Made by a program: the position numbers and the translations under genes. From positions 248,001-312,000 of the forward strand of contig NZ_VIKR01000006.1 of NCBI RefSeq assembly GCF_007004765.1: 64,000 nucleotides of DNA, given 5' to 3'. This DNA comes from Aliikangiella marina (GTDB taxonomy: Bacteria; Pseudomonadota; Gammaproteobacteria; Enterobacterales; Kangiellaceae). The notes under the pieces are model-generated. The model did no database searches, was not told the DNA's origin, and was given only the letters and a program-made list of their open reading frames with translations. Below, one piece after another: positions 17,560-26,737 of the stretch (its first letter is position 1; each line of letters opens with the position of its first letter).

Positions 17560-18792
17560 ATGTTGAACAAACTCTGGATTAGCTTCTTCCTGGTATCTTT
17601 TTTAGCCGCGCTTTATACCTGGTTGGTGCTGGGTGAGTTTGAAGTTTTTAATCAGATTGTCGAAAGCATATTTAACATGTCAAAACTAAGCGCTGAAATC
17701 GCGCTGGGTTTGATAGGAGTATTAGCCTTTTGGTGTGGATTAATGAAGTTAGCGGAGCAATCAGGCTTTGCTAATGGACTTGCAAGATTATTGGGGCCGT
17801 TGTTTAAGCATTTAATGCCTGAAGTACCGAAAGGGCATCCGGCGCTCGGTTATGTGTCAATGAATATGGCCTCTAATATGATGGGGTTAGATAATGCCGC
17901 TACACCGATTGGCTTGAAAGCAATGCAAAGCCTCCAGACGCTCAATCCCAAGCCAGATACTGCCAGTAATGCTCAGATTTTATTTTTAGTGCTTAACACT
18001 TCGTCGGTGACTATATTCCCAGTCACCATCATTATGTATCGACTCCAACAAGGTGCCGCGAGTCCCACCGAGATCTTTTTGCCCATCTTGTTAGCAACAA
18101 TCATGTCTACTATGGTCGGGCTAATGTCAGTTGCAATAGCCCAGAAACTTAACATTCTCCGCTGGACAGTCATTGGATATTTTGCCACTGGATTTCTTTT
18201 GGTCGGTGGCTTGCTGGCCTGGCTTATGCACCTGCCGGCTGAGGAGATGGCCGCCATGTCAGCTGGTGTTGGAAACGGGTTGCTATTTACTGCGATCGTC
18301 TCGATTGTGTTATTGGCTTATATTAAGAAAGTCGAGGTCTATGACAACTTTATTGAGGGGGCAAAGGAAGGGTTTGAAATTGCCGTTAAAATAATCCCTT
18401 ATATGGTCGCTATGCTAGTCGCAATAGGTGTTCTTAGAGCCTCTGGTGTATTGTCAAAGATTACCGACAGTATTACTTGGTTGATGCGTCAAGTTGGCTT
18501 AGATACTGGGTTTGTTGAGGCGTTACCAACCGCTTTGATGCGTCCGTTTAGCGCGAGTGGTTCGCGAGCGATGATGTTGGAAACGATGAATACTTATGGC
18601 GTAGACTCCTTTGTCGCTAAGGTTGCCTCGGTAATGCAAGGAAGCACAGAAACAACGTTTTATGTAATCACTGTCTATTTTGGTGCTGTTGGTATTAAAA
18701 AAGTACGCCATGCTATCAGTTGTGGGTTAATTGCAGATTTCGCTGGGATAGTTGCTGCCATTTTAGTGAGTTATTGGTTTTTTGCGGTTTAG
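17560..18792 (+). CDS. SpmA/SpmB-type nucleoside-recognition (Gate) membrane protein
   Basis: 410 residues with about eight membrane helices. The two halves resemble spore maturation proteins SpmA and SpmB fused in one chain, a form common in non-sporulating gammaproteobacteria. The signatures GYVSMNMASNMMGLDNAATP (about 105-124), LNTSSVTIFPVTII (about 146-159) and MQGSTETTFYVITVYFGAVG near the end are typical of the Gate domain. The name reflects Bacillus homologues; the substrate is unknown. No operon partner is evident. Confidence 0.85.
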   Translation: MLNKLWISFFLVSFLAALYTWLVLGEFEVFNQIVESIFNMSKLSAEIALGLIGVLAFWCGLMKLAEQSGFANGLARLLGPLFKHLMPEVPKGHPALGYVSMNMASNMMGLDNAATPIGLKAMQSLQTLNPKPDTASNAQILFLVLNTSSVTIFPVTIIMYRLQQGAASPTEIFLPILLATIMSTMVGLMSVAIAQKLNILRWTVIGYFATGFLLVGGLLAWLMHLPAEEMAAMSAGVGNGLLFTAIVSIVLLAYIKKVEVYDNFIEGAKEGFEIAVKIIPYMVAMLVAIGVLRASGVLSKITDSITWLMRQVGLDTGFVEALPTALMRPFSASGSRAMMLETMNTYGVDSFVAKVASVMQGSTETTFYVITVYFGAVGIKKVRHAISCGLIADFAGIVAAILVSYWFFAV

Positions 18793-19299
18793 TACTTTTG
18801 AGTGCGTGCGAGAAACTGACCTATCAGACATCTCCATTTTGAATGCTTTTATTGGTAAAAAACTGCCAAAATTCGTCACGTAAGTAACTACTTTACACTG
18901 AAAGCCTTGGAAAAAGCAGTAAGCGTTAATAATCCGTCATATTTATGTAACATGGAACGTTGAATCATGCCATTGTCAACAAAAATCCACAGATAATCAG
19001 AAATTTTTTTGTTGCGCTTTGCACAAATAAAAGTCAGCTAGGTTAACTTGCTGATTTACTTTAAAAATAGGCTAACTTATTGATATTTAAGGAATAATAT
19101 TTTGCTGTACAAAAAACGTACAATTTATAGAGGTCATAGAAATGATGCGGGTTAGGGCTAGTTTTAAAATTCTTTTCCCCAAAGTTATCCACAAGATCTG
19201 TGGAATACTTTTTTGTACGAAAAATGACAGTTGTTTTAAGCATTTATGAAAAAAAACTGGGGTTTTGTTTCTAAAAAGACCGCTATTAGGGAGTTCTTG
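18793..19299. other. AT-rich 507-base gap with a perfect DnaA box
   Basis: No gene is supported. A perfect DnaA box TTATCCACA lies at 19185-19193, followed after 5 bases by TGTGGAATA in the opposite sense (19199-19207), giving the inverted repeat TCCACA-N5-TGTGGA. A weaker match, AAATCCACA, is at 18983-18991. The rest is AT-rich. It could titrate or respond to DnaA; it does not have the box density of a replication origin. Confidence 0.4.
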
Positions 19300-19890
19300 T
19301 CATTTAGTTGCCGAAGATACTGTATAAGTCTTACCTTGCTTTTCTTTTTTGTAGTTCCCAAACACTTCGTTAAAGGTTCTTTTACAAAAATGTCGTAATC
19401 CATTAACAGTAACCACAACGAACTTTCCACCGGGTTTAAGGTGATAAAAAGCGTCATACAAAAATAAGTAGAGCATTTCATTACCGACTTTAGCCGGAAT
19501 ATTAGAAACAATAAGATCAAACTTCTCGTCTTTAAGCGCTGACATCCCATTACTTAATAATGCTTTCGCATTTTTTAAGTTGTTCAATTTGATATTGGCG
19601 TTTGCATGGTCGACGGCAACAAAGTCTTTATCCAAGAGTAATGTTCGTCCTTGAGGTGATTTAGCGGCCATGTAGATCCCAATAGGCCCGTAACCACAAC
19701 CTAAATCAAGGCAGTCGAAATCTTCCTCAATTTCTAGGTAATTAAGCAATAATCGTGTTCCTTCATCAATCTCCTTGGGAGAAAAAACACCAAAGCTCGT
19801 TTCAAACTGAAATGGGGTACCTTGTAGGTCCGCTTTCAATAATAAAGGTTGACGAATCTTAACTGCTTCGGCTATCGGTGAAGGACACAT
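19300..19890 (-). CDS. Class I SAM-dependent methyltransferase, RsmC-like small domain
   Basis: 196 residues. The SAM-binding loop is LDLGCGYGPIGIYMA (about 61-75) and the acidic motif is LLLDKDFVAVDHAN. The layout follows the 'methyltransferase small' domain of RsmC/YbxB rRNA guanine methyltransferases, but the usual NPPF/NPPI motif reads NIPAK (about 129-133). The start is the ATG at 19890 with AGAGA upstream. The substrate is unknown; rRNA is plausible from the family, but the altered motif makes this uncertain. It is divergent from the DUF1820 gene. Confidence 0.8.
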   Translation of the reverse strand: MCPSPIAEAVKIRQPLLLKADLQGTPFQFETSFGVFSPKEIDEGTRLLLNYLEIEEDFDCLDLGCGYGPIGIYMAAKSPQGRTLLLDKDFVAVDHANANIKLNNLKNAKALLSNGMSALKDEKFDLIVSNIPAKVGNEMLYLFLYDAFYHLKPGGKFVVVTVNGLRHFCKRTFNEVFGNYKKEKQGKTYTVSSATK

Positions 19891-20004
19891 AGTGAAATCT
19901 CTAATTATGGGCTTGAAGAACGGGCGCTATTATATGATAAAATCGCCAGCGAAGTGCAGCCCTGATTATATTGGTTAGGGATTGGTGGTTAAGTTGAGGA
20001 AGAA

Positions 20005-20331
20005 ATGGCGAAAGATCCTGTTTATCGAGTTGTCTTTATCAATAATGGTAAGACCTATGAAGTTTATGCAACGAGCGTTGACCAGGGTTACTTGTATGGC
20101 TTTGTTCAAATTGAAGGCTTGTTATTTAATGAACGCACGAGTCTTGTGGTCGATCCGGGAGAAGAGAAGCTTAAAGCAGAATTTGACGGGGTGGGTAGAA
20201 CAAATATCCCAATGCATTCCATAATTCGAATCGATGAAGTCGAAAAACAAGGTACGCCCAAGATTGGCGATGCCAAAGGTGAAGTCGTCACCGCTTTCCC
20301 GATACCCAAACCCGATAAGAGCAGCTCTTAA
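20005..20331 (+). CDS. DUF1820 family protein
   Basis: 108 residues, soluble, beginning MAKDPVYRVVFINNGKTYEV with a good ribosome site (GAGGAAGAA) just upstream. The segments YEVYATSVDQGYLYGFVQIE and VVDPGEEKLKAEF match the DUF1820 family of gammaproteobacteria, a small beta-rich protein of unknown function. The stop is one base away from the queF ATG, so the two genes are co-transcribed and probably translationally coupled. Confidence 0.85.
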   Translation: MAKDPVYRVVFINNGKTYEVYATSVDQGYLYGFVQIEGLLFNERTSLVVDPGEEKLKAEFDGVGRTNIPMHSIIRIDEVEKQGTPKIGDAKGEVVTAFPIPKPDKSSS

Positions 20332-20332
20332 A

Positions 20333-21145
20333 ATGTCTGAGATACCGCTAGGAAAATCGACTCAATATATATCGGTTTACACGCCAGAATTGTTGTTTCC
20401 AATCTTAAGAAGTGAGAAGAGAGACGAACTGGATAATCGTTTTTTAGATTTCAAAGGTAAGGACATTTGGAATGCTTTTGAAATCAGCTGGCTTAACCCA
20501 AAAGGCTTGCCAAAAATAGCGATCGGTGTGTTCGAGTTTGATGCTGGTACACCAAAGATAATCGAATCAAAGTCTTTTAAACTTTATTTAAACTCGTTTA
20601 ATCAATCACGTTTTAGTTCATTGGCAGAAGTACAGTCAATTATGGCTAAAGACTTGAGCGCGGCTTGTGGTGGAGAAGTGAGCGTCGAGTTAATCGAGCC
20701 TGCTAATTTCAACCGCAATGCAATTAGCCAACTTGAGGGCGAGGTAATCGATGATATCGACATTGAAATCGCAGAATACGCCTATAATCCGTCATTGTTG
20801 GCTAATAGCACGAGTGACGAACACACTAGTGAAGTATTGGTGAGCCATTTACTGAAGAGCAACTGTTTGATTACGAGTCAACCTGATTGGGCCAGCATTC
20901 AGATTAGATACACGGGCAGTAAAATTGATCGAGCAAAATTACTCGCTTATTTAATATCTTTTCGGTCACACAATGAGTTTCACGAGCAATGCGTTGAGCG
21001 CATTTTTGCCGACATAAAATCTCTGTGCGCACCGGAAAAGCTCACTGTATACGCACGATATACGCGAAGAGGGGGGCTCGATATTAACCCTTGGCGAAGC
21101 GATTTTGAGCTTGATATTGAGAATGTTCGCTTAGCGAGGCAATAG
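20333..21145 (+). CDS. queF: NADPH-dependent 7-cyano-7-deazaguanine reductase
   Basis: 270 residues from the ATG at 20333; longer in-frame extensions would run into the DUF1820 gene. It reduces preQ0 to preQ1 in queuosine biosynthesis for tRNA modification. Key motifs are ESKSFKLYLNSFN (78-90), the nucleophile C178 in LKSNCLITSQPDW, and RGGLDINPWRS near the end. It is the long two-domain QueF of proteobacteria (about 280 residues in E. coli). Confidence 0.93.
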   Translation: MSEIPLGKSTQYISVYTPELLFPILRSEKRDELDNRFLDFKGKDIWNAFEISWLNPKGLPKIAIGVFEFDAGTPKIIESKSFKLYLNSFNQSRFSSLAEVQSIMAKDLSAACGGEVSVELIEPANFNRNAISQLEGEVIDDIDIEIAEYAYNPSLLANSTSDEHTSEVLVSHLLKSNCLITSQPDWASIQIRYTGSKIDRAKLLAYLISFRSHNEFHEQCVERIFADIKSLCAPEKLTVYARYTRRGGLDINPWRSDFELDIENVRLARQ

Positions 21146-21229
21146 TGTTTTGGAATGTGCCCGCGCGCAATGCTATTTTTGTACAGTCAAAGTAAGACAT
21201 CCCTCGGCAAGGCGGTGATGGAATCGTAA

Positions 21230-21649
21230 TTATTTTTCCAGTTTTGCGATTGCCAATTTTATAAAGTCACTTGATGTAATAACGCCAACGAGTTGATTGT
21301 TTTCCTCAATACAAATGCAGCCACTTTTAAGTTCTCTCAGTGATTTTGCAATGTCCAGTAGTTGCGCATTGATGTCAAAAATCATCGGCTGATCATTCAT
21401 AATCGATTCGACATTTTCCGATTTTTCTTGATGCTCTAATTTATCAAATCCCTGTTTACTCACAATTGCGATGGCGTGTTTGAGCAGTCTCTTTTGATTG
21501 ACGATTCCGACGGTTTTACCTGTATCGATATCTTTAACGGGTAAATGTCTAAGCTTATGTTCAGCCATCAACATACGTGCTTTATGGATATTGGTATGAA
21601 CCGACACATGGATCGGTTTGGCTGTCATTAGATCTCTTGTTGTTAGCAT
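21230..21649 (-). CDS. CBS-pair domain protein
   Basis: 139 residues from the ATG at 21649, chosen because GGGAGAT sits 6-7 bases upstream and the translation then begins MLTTRDLMTAKPIHVSVHTN, the standard beginning of a CBS pair. A longer frame upstream (to 21754) adds an unlikely 35 residues. Two CBS repeats cover the whole protein (HKARMLMAEHKLRHLPVKD; LLDIAKSLRELKSGCICIEE). CBS pairs bind adenine nucleotides; the protein has no effector domain, so it would act as a sensor module for a partner. Confidence 0.85.
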   Translation of the reverse strand: MLTTRDLMTAKPIHVSVHTNIHKARMLMAEHKLRHLPVKDIDTGKTVGIVNQKRLLKHAIAIVSKQGFDKLEHQEKSENVESIMNDQPMIFDINAQLLDIAKSLRELKSGCICIEENNQLVGVITSSDFIKLAIAKLEK

Positions 21650-21754
21650 CTTATCTCCCGGGCGGTCATTACCACTGAGATAAGTATAGGTTATACAAGT
21701 AATTTTGCTGATATTTTGAATGTGTTGATGGTCATCATACTTTTTTGATGACAT

Positions 21755-21785
21755 AAAAAAACTCGGCGAGGAGCCGAGTTTTTTG
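21755..21785. terminator. Bidirectional terminator hairpin next to the POT transporter gene
   Basis: ACTCGGC (21761-21767) and GCCGAGT (21773-21779) form a 7-bp GC-rich stem with flanking A7 and T6 runs, so it can terminate in either direction. It lies 20 bases past the stop of the transporter gene on the minus strand and insulates the CBS gene. Confidence 0.85.
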
Positions 21786-21800
21786 GATTGGTTAATAGAG

Positions 21801-23207
21801 CTACGCGTGATCGGATGTCGCTTCTAATTCTTCTTTAACTTCATGCTTGACGTCTTCTCCATAAGTTTCTGCGCCATGCATCCAGTCTACTAATTTTCCT
21901 GATATGGGCCACAGAATCAATGCGAAGATAATATTAGCAATAGCAATACCTGCGAATATAGCCATTTCACCCATTGTTTCAGCAAAGGCACCTATATAGC
22001 CGGCGAGTAGATTTGCGAAGAAATTGATTAAGAACCAAACCCCCATCATCAAACTAGCGAGTCTCAGTGGTGCTAGTTTAGTGGTCATGGATAGCCCAAC
22101 GGGGCTGATACAAAGTTCACCCATTGTGTGAAACAAATAGGCTAGTGCAAGCCACCACATTGAGGCTAAACCATTGGCTTGCTGATCATAAACAGCTGCA
22201 ACCATGAAGAAAAAGCCGATTGCTGTAAGCATCAAGCCAATTACCATTTTAAATGGTGTGGCAGGGTTTTTACTTCCCATTTTTATCCACATCATTGAGA
22301 AAACTGGCGCTAAGATTACTATGTAAAACGGATTAAGGGACTGGAACCAACCTGCAGGAACTTCGAAATTCATAAAGTCGATCATTCGATCGGTTTTATC
22401 GTTGGCGTAGAGGTTCATTAGACCGCCCGCTTGTTCAAAAGACGCCCAGAATAAAACGACAAAGATAAAGAGAGTGAAAATAACTCTAAGACGATCACGT
22501 TCCTCTGCGGTTAGTGGCTTTTTTTCGCCCCCTGACATTTCAAGAGATAACTTTGCTGAAGGTTTTACGCCTACGTCACCGAGAAATCTATTTGCAAGTG
22601 CCAGTTGAATAATGACCGACAATGACATTCCCACACCGGCGGCGATATAACCGTATTTCCAACCGTAAGCAGGATCCTCACCGAGGGTAGAACATATTAA
22701 TGGCGCGAGGAAAGCACCAACATTGATGCCCATATAGAAAATAGTAAACGCACCATCACGGCGGGTGTCATGTTCACCGTAAAGGTCACCGACCATTGTC
22801 GAAATATTGGGCTTAAAAAATCCGTTTCCTATAATCAACAACACTAACCCGATAAAGAAAAGCGTCGTATTTCCAGGGATTGAAGCGGCTAATACAAACT
22901 GAGCGAGAGCCATCAATACCCCGCCAATAATTATCGAGCGACGTTGTCCGATAAAGTTGTCAGCGAGCCAACCGCCGATTAAAGGGGTGAAATAAACTAA
23001 ACCCGTGTACCACCCGTAAAGCTTTAGCGCATCACCTTGGCTCCAACCGAAACCAGGGTTTGCGGCTTCTGTCCCAGCAACCAGGGTAAGAACGAGGAGC
23101 GCACGCATCCCGTAGTAACTAAACCTTTCCCACATTTCAGTCGTAAATAGTAGGAATAGGCCTTTTGGATGACCTAAGATCTCCCCCGGAGGAATATTGT
23201 AATTCAT
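21801..23207 (-). CDS. Proton-dependent oligopeptide transporter (POT/PTR2 family)
   Basis: 468 residues with about 12-14 membrane helices. It imports di- and tripeptides by proton symport. The family signature EMWERFSYYGMRALLV (24-39, the ExxER proton-coupling motif) is intact, as are GGWLADNFIGQRRSIIIGG and FTIFYMGINVGAFLAPLIC. It resembles the peptide transporters DtpA-D but with a shorter C-terminus. Start is the ATG at 23207 (MNYNIPPGEI). It is a single-gene unit with a structured 5' region. Confidence 0.93.
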   Translation of the reverse strand: MNYNIPPGEILGHPKGLFLLFTTEMWERFSYYGMRALLVLTLVAGTEAANPGFGWSQGDALKLYGWYTGLVYFTPLIGGWLADNFIGQRRSIIIGGVLMALAQFVLAASIPGNTTLFFIGLVLLIIGNGFFKPNISTMVGDLYGEHDTRRDGAFTIFYMGINVGAFLAPLICSTLGEDPAYGWKYGYIAAGVGMSLSVIIQLALANRFLGDVGVKPSAKLSLEMSGGEKKPLTAEERDRLRVIFTLFIFVVLFWASFEQAGGLMNLYANDKTDRMIDFMNFEVPAGWFQSLNPFYIVILAPVFSMMWIKMGSKNPATPFKMVIGLMLTAIGFFFMVAAVYDQQANGLASMWWLALAYLFHTMGELCISPVGLSMTTKLAPLRLASLMMGVWFLINFFANLLAGYIGAFAETMGEMAIFAGIAIANIIFALILWPISGKLVDWMHGAETYGEDVKHEVKEELEATSDHA

Positions 23208-23717
23208 ATAGATAGAGCTCCAAATTTATTTATTTTTTAGGAATCTTAATTCAGTTCGACAGCGGAACTGAAGATTCTTTTTGTTGTAATATTGTTATTA
23301 ATTTTCGCGATGCAGATTAAAAATAATCCGTAATGGCACTAACGAAATCCTTGTTAGTAATTCGGCTATTTTCGCTATATTTTGCCAATTTCACACGCTA
23401 CATAACCCGTGTAGTCGGAGTTTTATAACCTTTTCATCTAGCATATACAAGTGAAGTTTTAAGTAAATTTTGGAGCTCCGATGTCCAAAATCATCTAATT
23501 TATCGTCTTTTTGAGAATAATCGTGGTATTAATTTCTTCGAAAAAGAACACTTAATTCGCTTAATCTGTAGTCTCTAGCGATATATTAAATCTAGATTGA
23601 AGTGATTTGAGGATTCTTAAAAAAGCTATTAATTGGCCAACTATTTGGCTAAAAACTAGGCGACAAATTGTAGTTTTCAGGTACAATAGCGCCAAATTTT
23701 TGGAAAGGAACCAGATT
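23208..23717. other. Gap between divergent POT transporter and YhdH/AcuI genes
   Basis: About 510 bases with no supported gene. It holds the hairpin at 23241-23282 and two inverted copies of TAAATTT(T)GGAGCTC, at about 23212-23226 (minus sense) and 23463-23477 (plus sense), some 250 bases apart. The rest is AT-rich and should contain the promoters of both flanking genes, but no clear -35/-10 pair was identified. Confidence 0.4.
23241..23282. promoter_or_regulatory. Long hairpin in the transporter gene's upstream region
   Basis: GAATCTT plus CAGTTC pair with GAACTGAAGATTC across a 13-bp stem with a 4-base bulge (AATT) and a short loop (arms 23241-23257 and 23265-23277). On the plus strand a T5 run follows, as in an intrinsic terminator, but no plus-strand gene ends here. 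On the minus strand it lies in the probable leader of the peptide transporter, 30-70 bases before its ATG. Confidence 0.5.
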
Positions 23718-24704
23718 GTGAGCTTTTTAGCCTGTCGCATATACAAAACTGATGAAGGTGTCGAGCACCGCTTAGAGCAAATGTCGCTTGAAGAGCTTTC
23801 CGACGGCGAGGTCGTGATTCGCGTTCATTACACCGGGGTGAATTACAAAGACGCGCTTGGCGCCACAGGTCGCGGCCAAATATTGAAGCGTTTTCCCCTT
23901 AATGGTGGTATCGATTTAGCAGGGGTAGTTGAGTCGTCAGAAGACGGGCGTTTTAAGCCAGGCGATGAAGTTGTTGTGAATGGCTGCGGATTGGGAGAAA
24001 GTCACGATGGCGGTCTTGCCCAATATGCTCGCGTACCTGCTGACTGGGTTATGCCGGTACCAAATGGATTGACGATGCAAGAGTGTATGATTTTGGGTAC
24101 TGCAGGATTCACGGCGGGACTCGCGATCCATAGAATGCTGGAAAACAATCAAACCAAAGACAAAGGCCCAATTGTCGTCACTGGCGCTAGCGGTGGGGTT
24201 GGTTCTGTTGCGGTCGATATGTTGAGTCAGCTCGGTTTTGAGACGATCGCAGTCAGTGGCCGACGAGAATTTGATGATTATCTTACCCAGCTTGGAGCGA
24301 GCGAAGTCTGTTCGATTGATGATCTAAACCTTGGTAGCAGGCCATTGGAGAAAGGTCGGTTTGGCGGTGTTATTGATAACGTTGGTGGCAGCTTACTAAG
24401 CCAGCTAATCGCTCATACGAATTTATGGGGTAATATCGCGAGCATTGGTTTGGCTGATAGTCACAAATTAGATACGACTGTTTTTCCGATGATTCTGCGT
24501 GGTGTCAGTATCTTGGGAGTCAGTTCAACCAACTGCCCAATGCCATTGCGTAAAGCAATTTGGCAACGTATGGGAGCTGATTTAAAGCCTAACCATTTGC
24601 AGCGTATCTTAACTGAAGAGGTTCCCTTAAAAGCGGTCTCTGGCGTTTTTGATGATCTTTTGGACCGCAAGAAACACGGGCGTATCGTTATTAATTGTCA
24701 GTAA
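23718..24704 (+). CDS. YhdH/AcuI-family zinc-independent MDR oxidoreductase
   Basis: 328 residues from the GTG at 23718, which has AAGGAA 8-12 bases upstream and gives the standard beginning (SFLACRIYKTDEG). A longer frame reading from 23607 has no support. The medium-chain dehydrogenase fold is shown by VHYTGVNYKDALGATGRGQI (about 44-63) and the NADPH site VTGASGGVGSVAVDML. YhdH/AcuI enzymes reduce acryloyl-CoA to propionyl-CoA, protecting cells from acrylate; that role is inferred from the family. No DMSP-cleaving genes are seen nearby. Confidence 0.88.
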   Translation: MSFLACRIYKTDEGVEHRLEQMSLEELSDGEVVIRVHYTGVNYKDALGATGRGQILKRFPLNGGIDLAGVVESSEDGRFKPGDEVVVNGCGLGESHDGGLAQYARVPADWVMPVPNGLTMQECMILGTAGFTAGLAIHRMLENNQTKDKGPIVVTGASGGVGSVAVDMLSQLGFETIAVSGRREFDDYLTQLGASEVCSIDDLNLGSRPLEKGRFGGVIDNVGGSLLSQLIAHTNLWGNIASIGLADSHKLDTTVFPMILRGVSILGVSSTNCPMPLRKAIWQRMGADLKPNHLQRILTEEVPLKAVSGVFDDLLDRKKHGRIVINCQ

Positions 24705-24782
24705 TTAATAGCCAGTTTATAAGTGTGACTATTTTGTCGTCATTCGCAAATAGCCAATATTTTTAGAGTAATAGGAAGATTA

Positions 24783-25271
24783 ATGAAGAACCAACTCGCT
24801 AAAATCGTTGATAAATTAAATGCCAAGCCCAAGTGGATGAGAGGTTGGTTATTAGATTATGTACTCGGTTCAACGATTAAGTTTGTGGGTACCGCGGGAG
24901 TTCAATGTAAAAAATTGACCCAGCAAGAGTCAATTTTCGTACTTAAAAATCGTAAGAAAGTCCAAAACCATATTGGAACGGTCCATGCTGCAGCAACAAG
25001 TTTAGTTGCAGAGACTGCTAGTGGAATGGTTGTCGGGATGAATATACCGGATGATAAAATTCCTGTATTGAAAACAATGCATATTGATTATACCAAACGT
25101 TCAACTGGAAACTTACGCGCACATGCGACTATCTCCGAAGAGCAAGTCGAGCGACTTTATAAAGAAGAAAAGGGCGATACAGTTATATCAGTAACTGTAA
25201 CTGACGACGCAGGAGTAGAACCTGTAGAATGTCAGATGACATGGGCATGGGTGCCCAAGATTAGAAAGTAA
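24783..25271 (+). CDS. DUF4442 hotdog-fold protein (thioesterase-like)
   Basis: 162 residues. The segment QNHIGTVHAAATSLVAETASG (about 61-81) is the core of hotdog-fold thioesterase-like proteins annotated as DUF4442, and the ending CQMTWAWVPKIRK is typical. Such proteins may hydrolyse acyl-CoA, but the catalytic residue cannot be assigned with confidence. The gene starts after GGAAGATTA and follows the YhdH-like gene by 78 bases, suggesting co-transcription. Confidence 0.8.
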   Translation: MKNQLAKIVDKLNAKPKWMRGWLLDYVLGSTIKFVGTAGVQCKKLTQQESIFVLKNRKKVQNHIGTVHAAATSLVAETASGMVVGMNIPDDKIPVLKTMHIDYTKRSTGNLRAHATISEEQVERLYKEEKGDTVISVTVTDDAGVEPVECQMTWAWVPKIRK

Positions 25272-25326
25272 TCTGTTCGTTAGCAGATTAGATTTATAAA
25301 ACAGATAGCGTTAGTTCGAGAATTTC

Positions 25327-26670
25327 ATGCAAGTATATTTAACTGCCCTAGGTTGTCGGTTAAACGAAGCAGAGCTTCAAATGTGGGCGGATGATTTCCG
25401 TTCGCAAGGTATCACTGTCACTGCGGAAATAAGTGACGCAAATTTAATGGTTATCAATACCTGCGCAGTTACCGGCGAAGCCGCTAGAAAGTCACGACAA
25501 ACCATTCGCAAACTGCATCGACAAAACCCGCAAGCAAAACTTGTTGTTACTGGCTGTTATGCATCTTTAGAGAAATCTCAAGCTGAAGACATCTTAGGTG
25601 TTGACTTGGTCGTTGACAATGTGGACAAGCAAAAACTACCGAGCAAAGCAAAAGAACTCCTCGACTGGAAGTCGATGCCACACGCGGCGACCGAGCCAGC
25701 CGAGTCTGCCTTGTTTGTTCGTAATCGTGAGCGAGCTTTTATAAAAATTCAAGATGGTTGCCGCTATCGCTGTACTTATTGCATTGTAACTGTGGCACGT
25801 GGAGAAGAAGTCAGTCGGACTCGTGAAGATTTGGTGGCCGAGATCAACCGGTTACACGCTGATGGGATTCAAGAAATCGTCCTAACTGGCGTTCATGTGG
25901 GTGGCTATGGTTCGGATATCGAAACCTCTTTGTATGATTTGGTTGTTGATATTTTAGATAAAACAGCAATCCCTAGAATTCGGTTCGCCTCAGTTGAACC
26001 TTGGGATTTACCGGAAGGTTTTTTTGAGCTTTTTAAAGACAAGCGTTTAATGCCACATATGCATCTTCCAATACAAAGTGGCAGTAATAAAATCTTGCGC
26101 AAAATGTCCCGTCGCTGTAAGTCCGAAACATTTTCTGAATTGGTGGCAAAAGCGCGAAGCGTTGTACCAGAGTTTAACGTTACCACCGATATCATTGTAG
26201 GATTCCCCGGTGAAGATGAAGACGATTTTGCTTTATCAGAAAAAATTGTTGAAGCGTTAGAGTTTGGGCATGTACACATCTTTGCCTACTCCAATCGAGC
26301 AGGGACTAAAGCAGCAAGGCTTCCCGGCCAGCTTGACAATCAGACTAAAAAAGAACGAAGCCAAAAACTTCATCAATTGGCTGCTGAAGCAAAGTTTAAA
26401 TCGATGCATAAAATGATTGGCCAACAACAACGAATATTATGGGAAGGCAAAGGCCAGAAGACCGAAGAAGGAAAATATCGATTTTATGGGCATACAGAAA
26501 ATTACCATAAAGTCGCGATTGAAATTGATCAACCAATCGATATTTCGAATCGAATCATCGAGTGTGAGATTTCCGAGTATGATAAAGTTAATGGTGCACT
26601 TATTGCGATACCACTGGAACCAATTCAAAATCAAGAATCGCCAGACAAGTTGATTTTAGTTCAGGTTTAA
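25327..26670 (+). CDS. mtaB: tRNA t6A37 methylthiotransferase MtaB
   Basis: 447 residues. A radical-SAM enzyme that converts t6A37 to ms2t6A in ANN-decoding tRNAs. Order of domains: N-terminal MTTase domain with cluster cysteines C10, C46 and C77 (MQVYLTALGCRLNEAE; INTCAVTGEA; TGCYAS), the radical-SAM triad C145/C149/C152 (DGCRYRCTYC), then a C-terminal TRAM-like domain from about residue 375. The sequence is MtaB-like rather than MiaB- or RimO-like because of the LGCRLNE start and the CRYRCTYCIV motif. Confidence 0.9.
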   Translation: MQVYLTALGCRLNEAELQMWADDFRSQGITVTAEISDANLMVINTCAVTGEAARKSRQTIRKLHRQNPQAKLVVTGCYASLEKSQAEDILGVDLVVDNVDKQKLPSKAKELLDWKSMPHAATEPAESALFVRNRERAFIKIQDGCRYRCTYCIVTVARGEEVSRTREDLVAEINRLHADGIQEIVLTGVHVGGYGSDIETSLYDLVVDILDKTAIPRIRFASVEPWDLPEGFFELFKDKRLMPHMHLPIQSGSNKILRKMSRRCKSETFSELVAKARSVVPEFNVTTDIIVGFPGEDEDDFALSEKIVEALEFGHVHIFAYSNRAGTKAARLPGQLDNQTKKERSQKLHQLAAEAKFKSMHKMIGQQQRILWEGKGQKTEEGKYRFYGHTENYHKVAIEIDQPIDISNRIIECEISEYDKVNGALIAIPLEPIQNQESPDKLILVQV

Positions 26671-26737
26671 GTATCAAAGTGTTGGAGCGCATCGGCCAAT
26701 GGGTTGGATGGGTTAATCGCTCATCTCAAAAAATACC

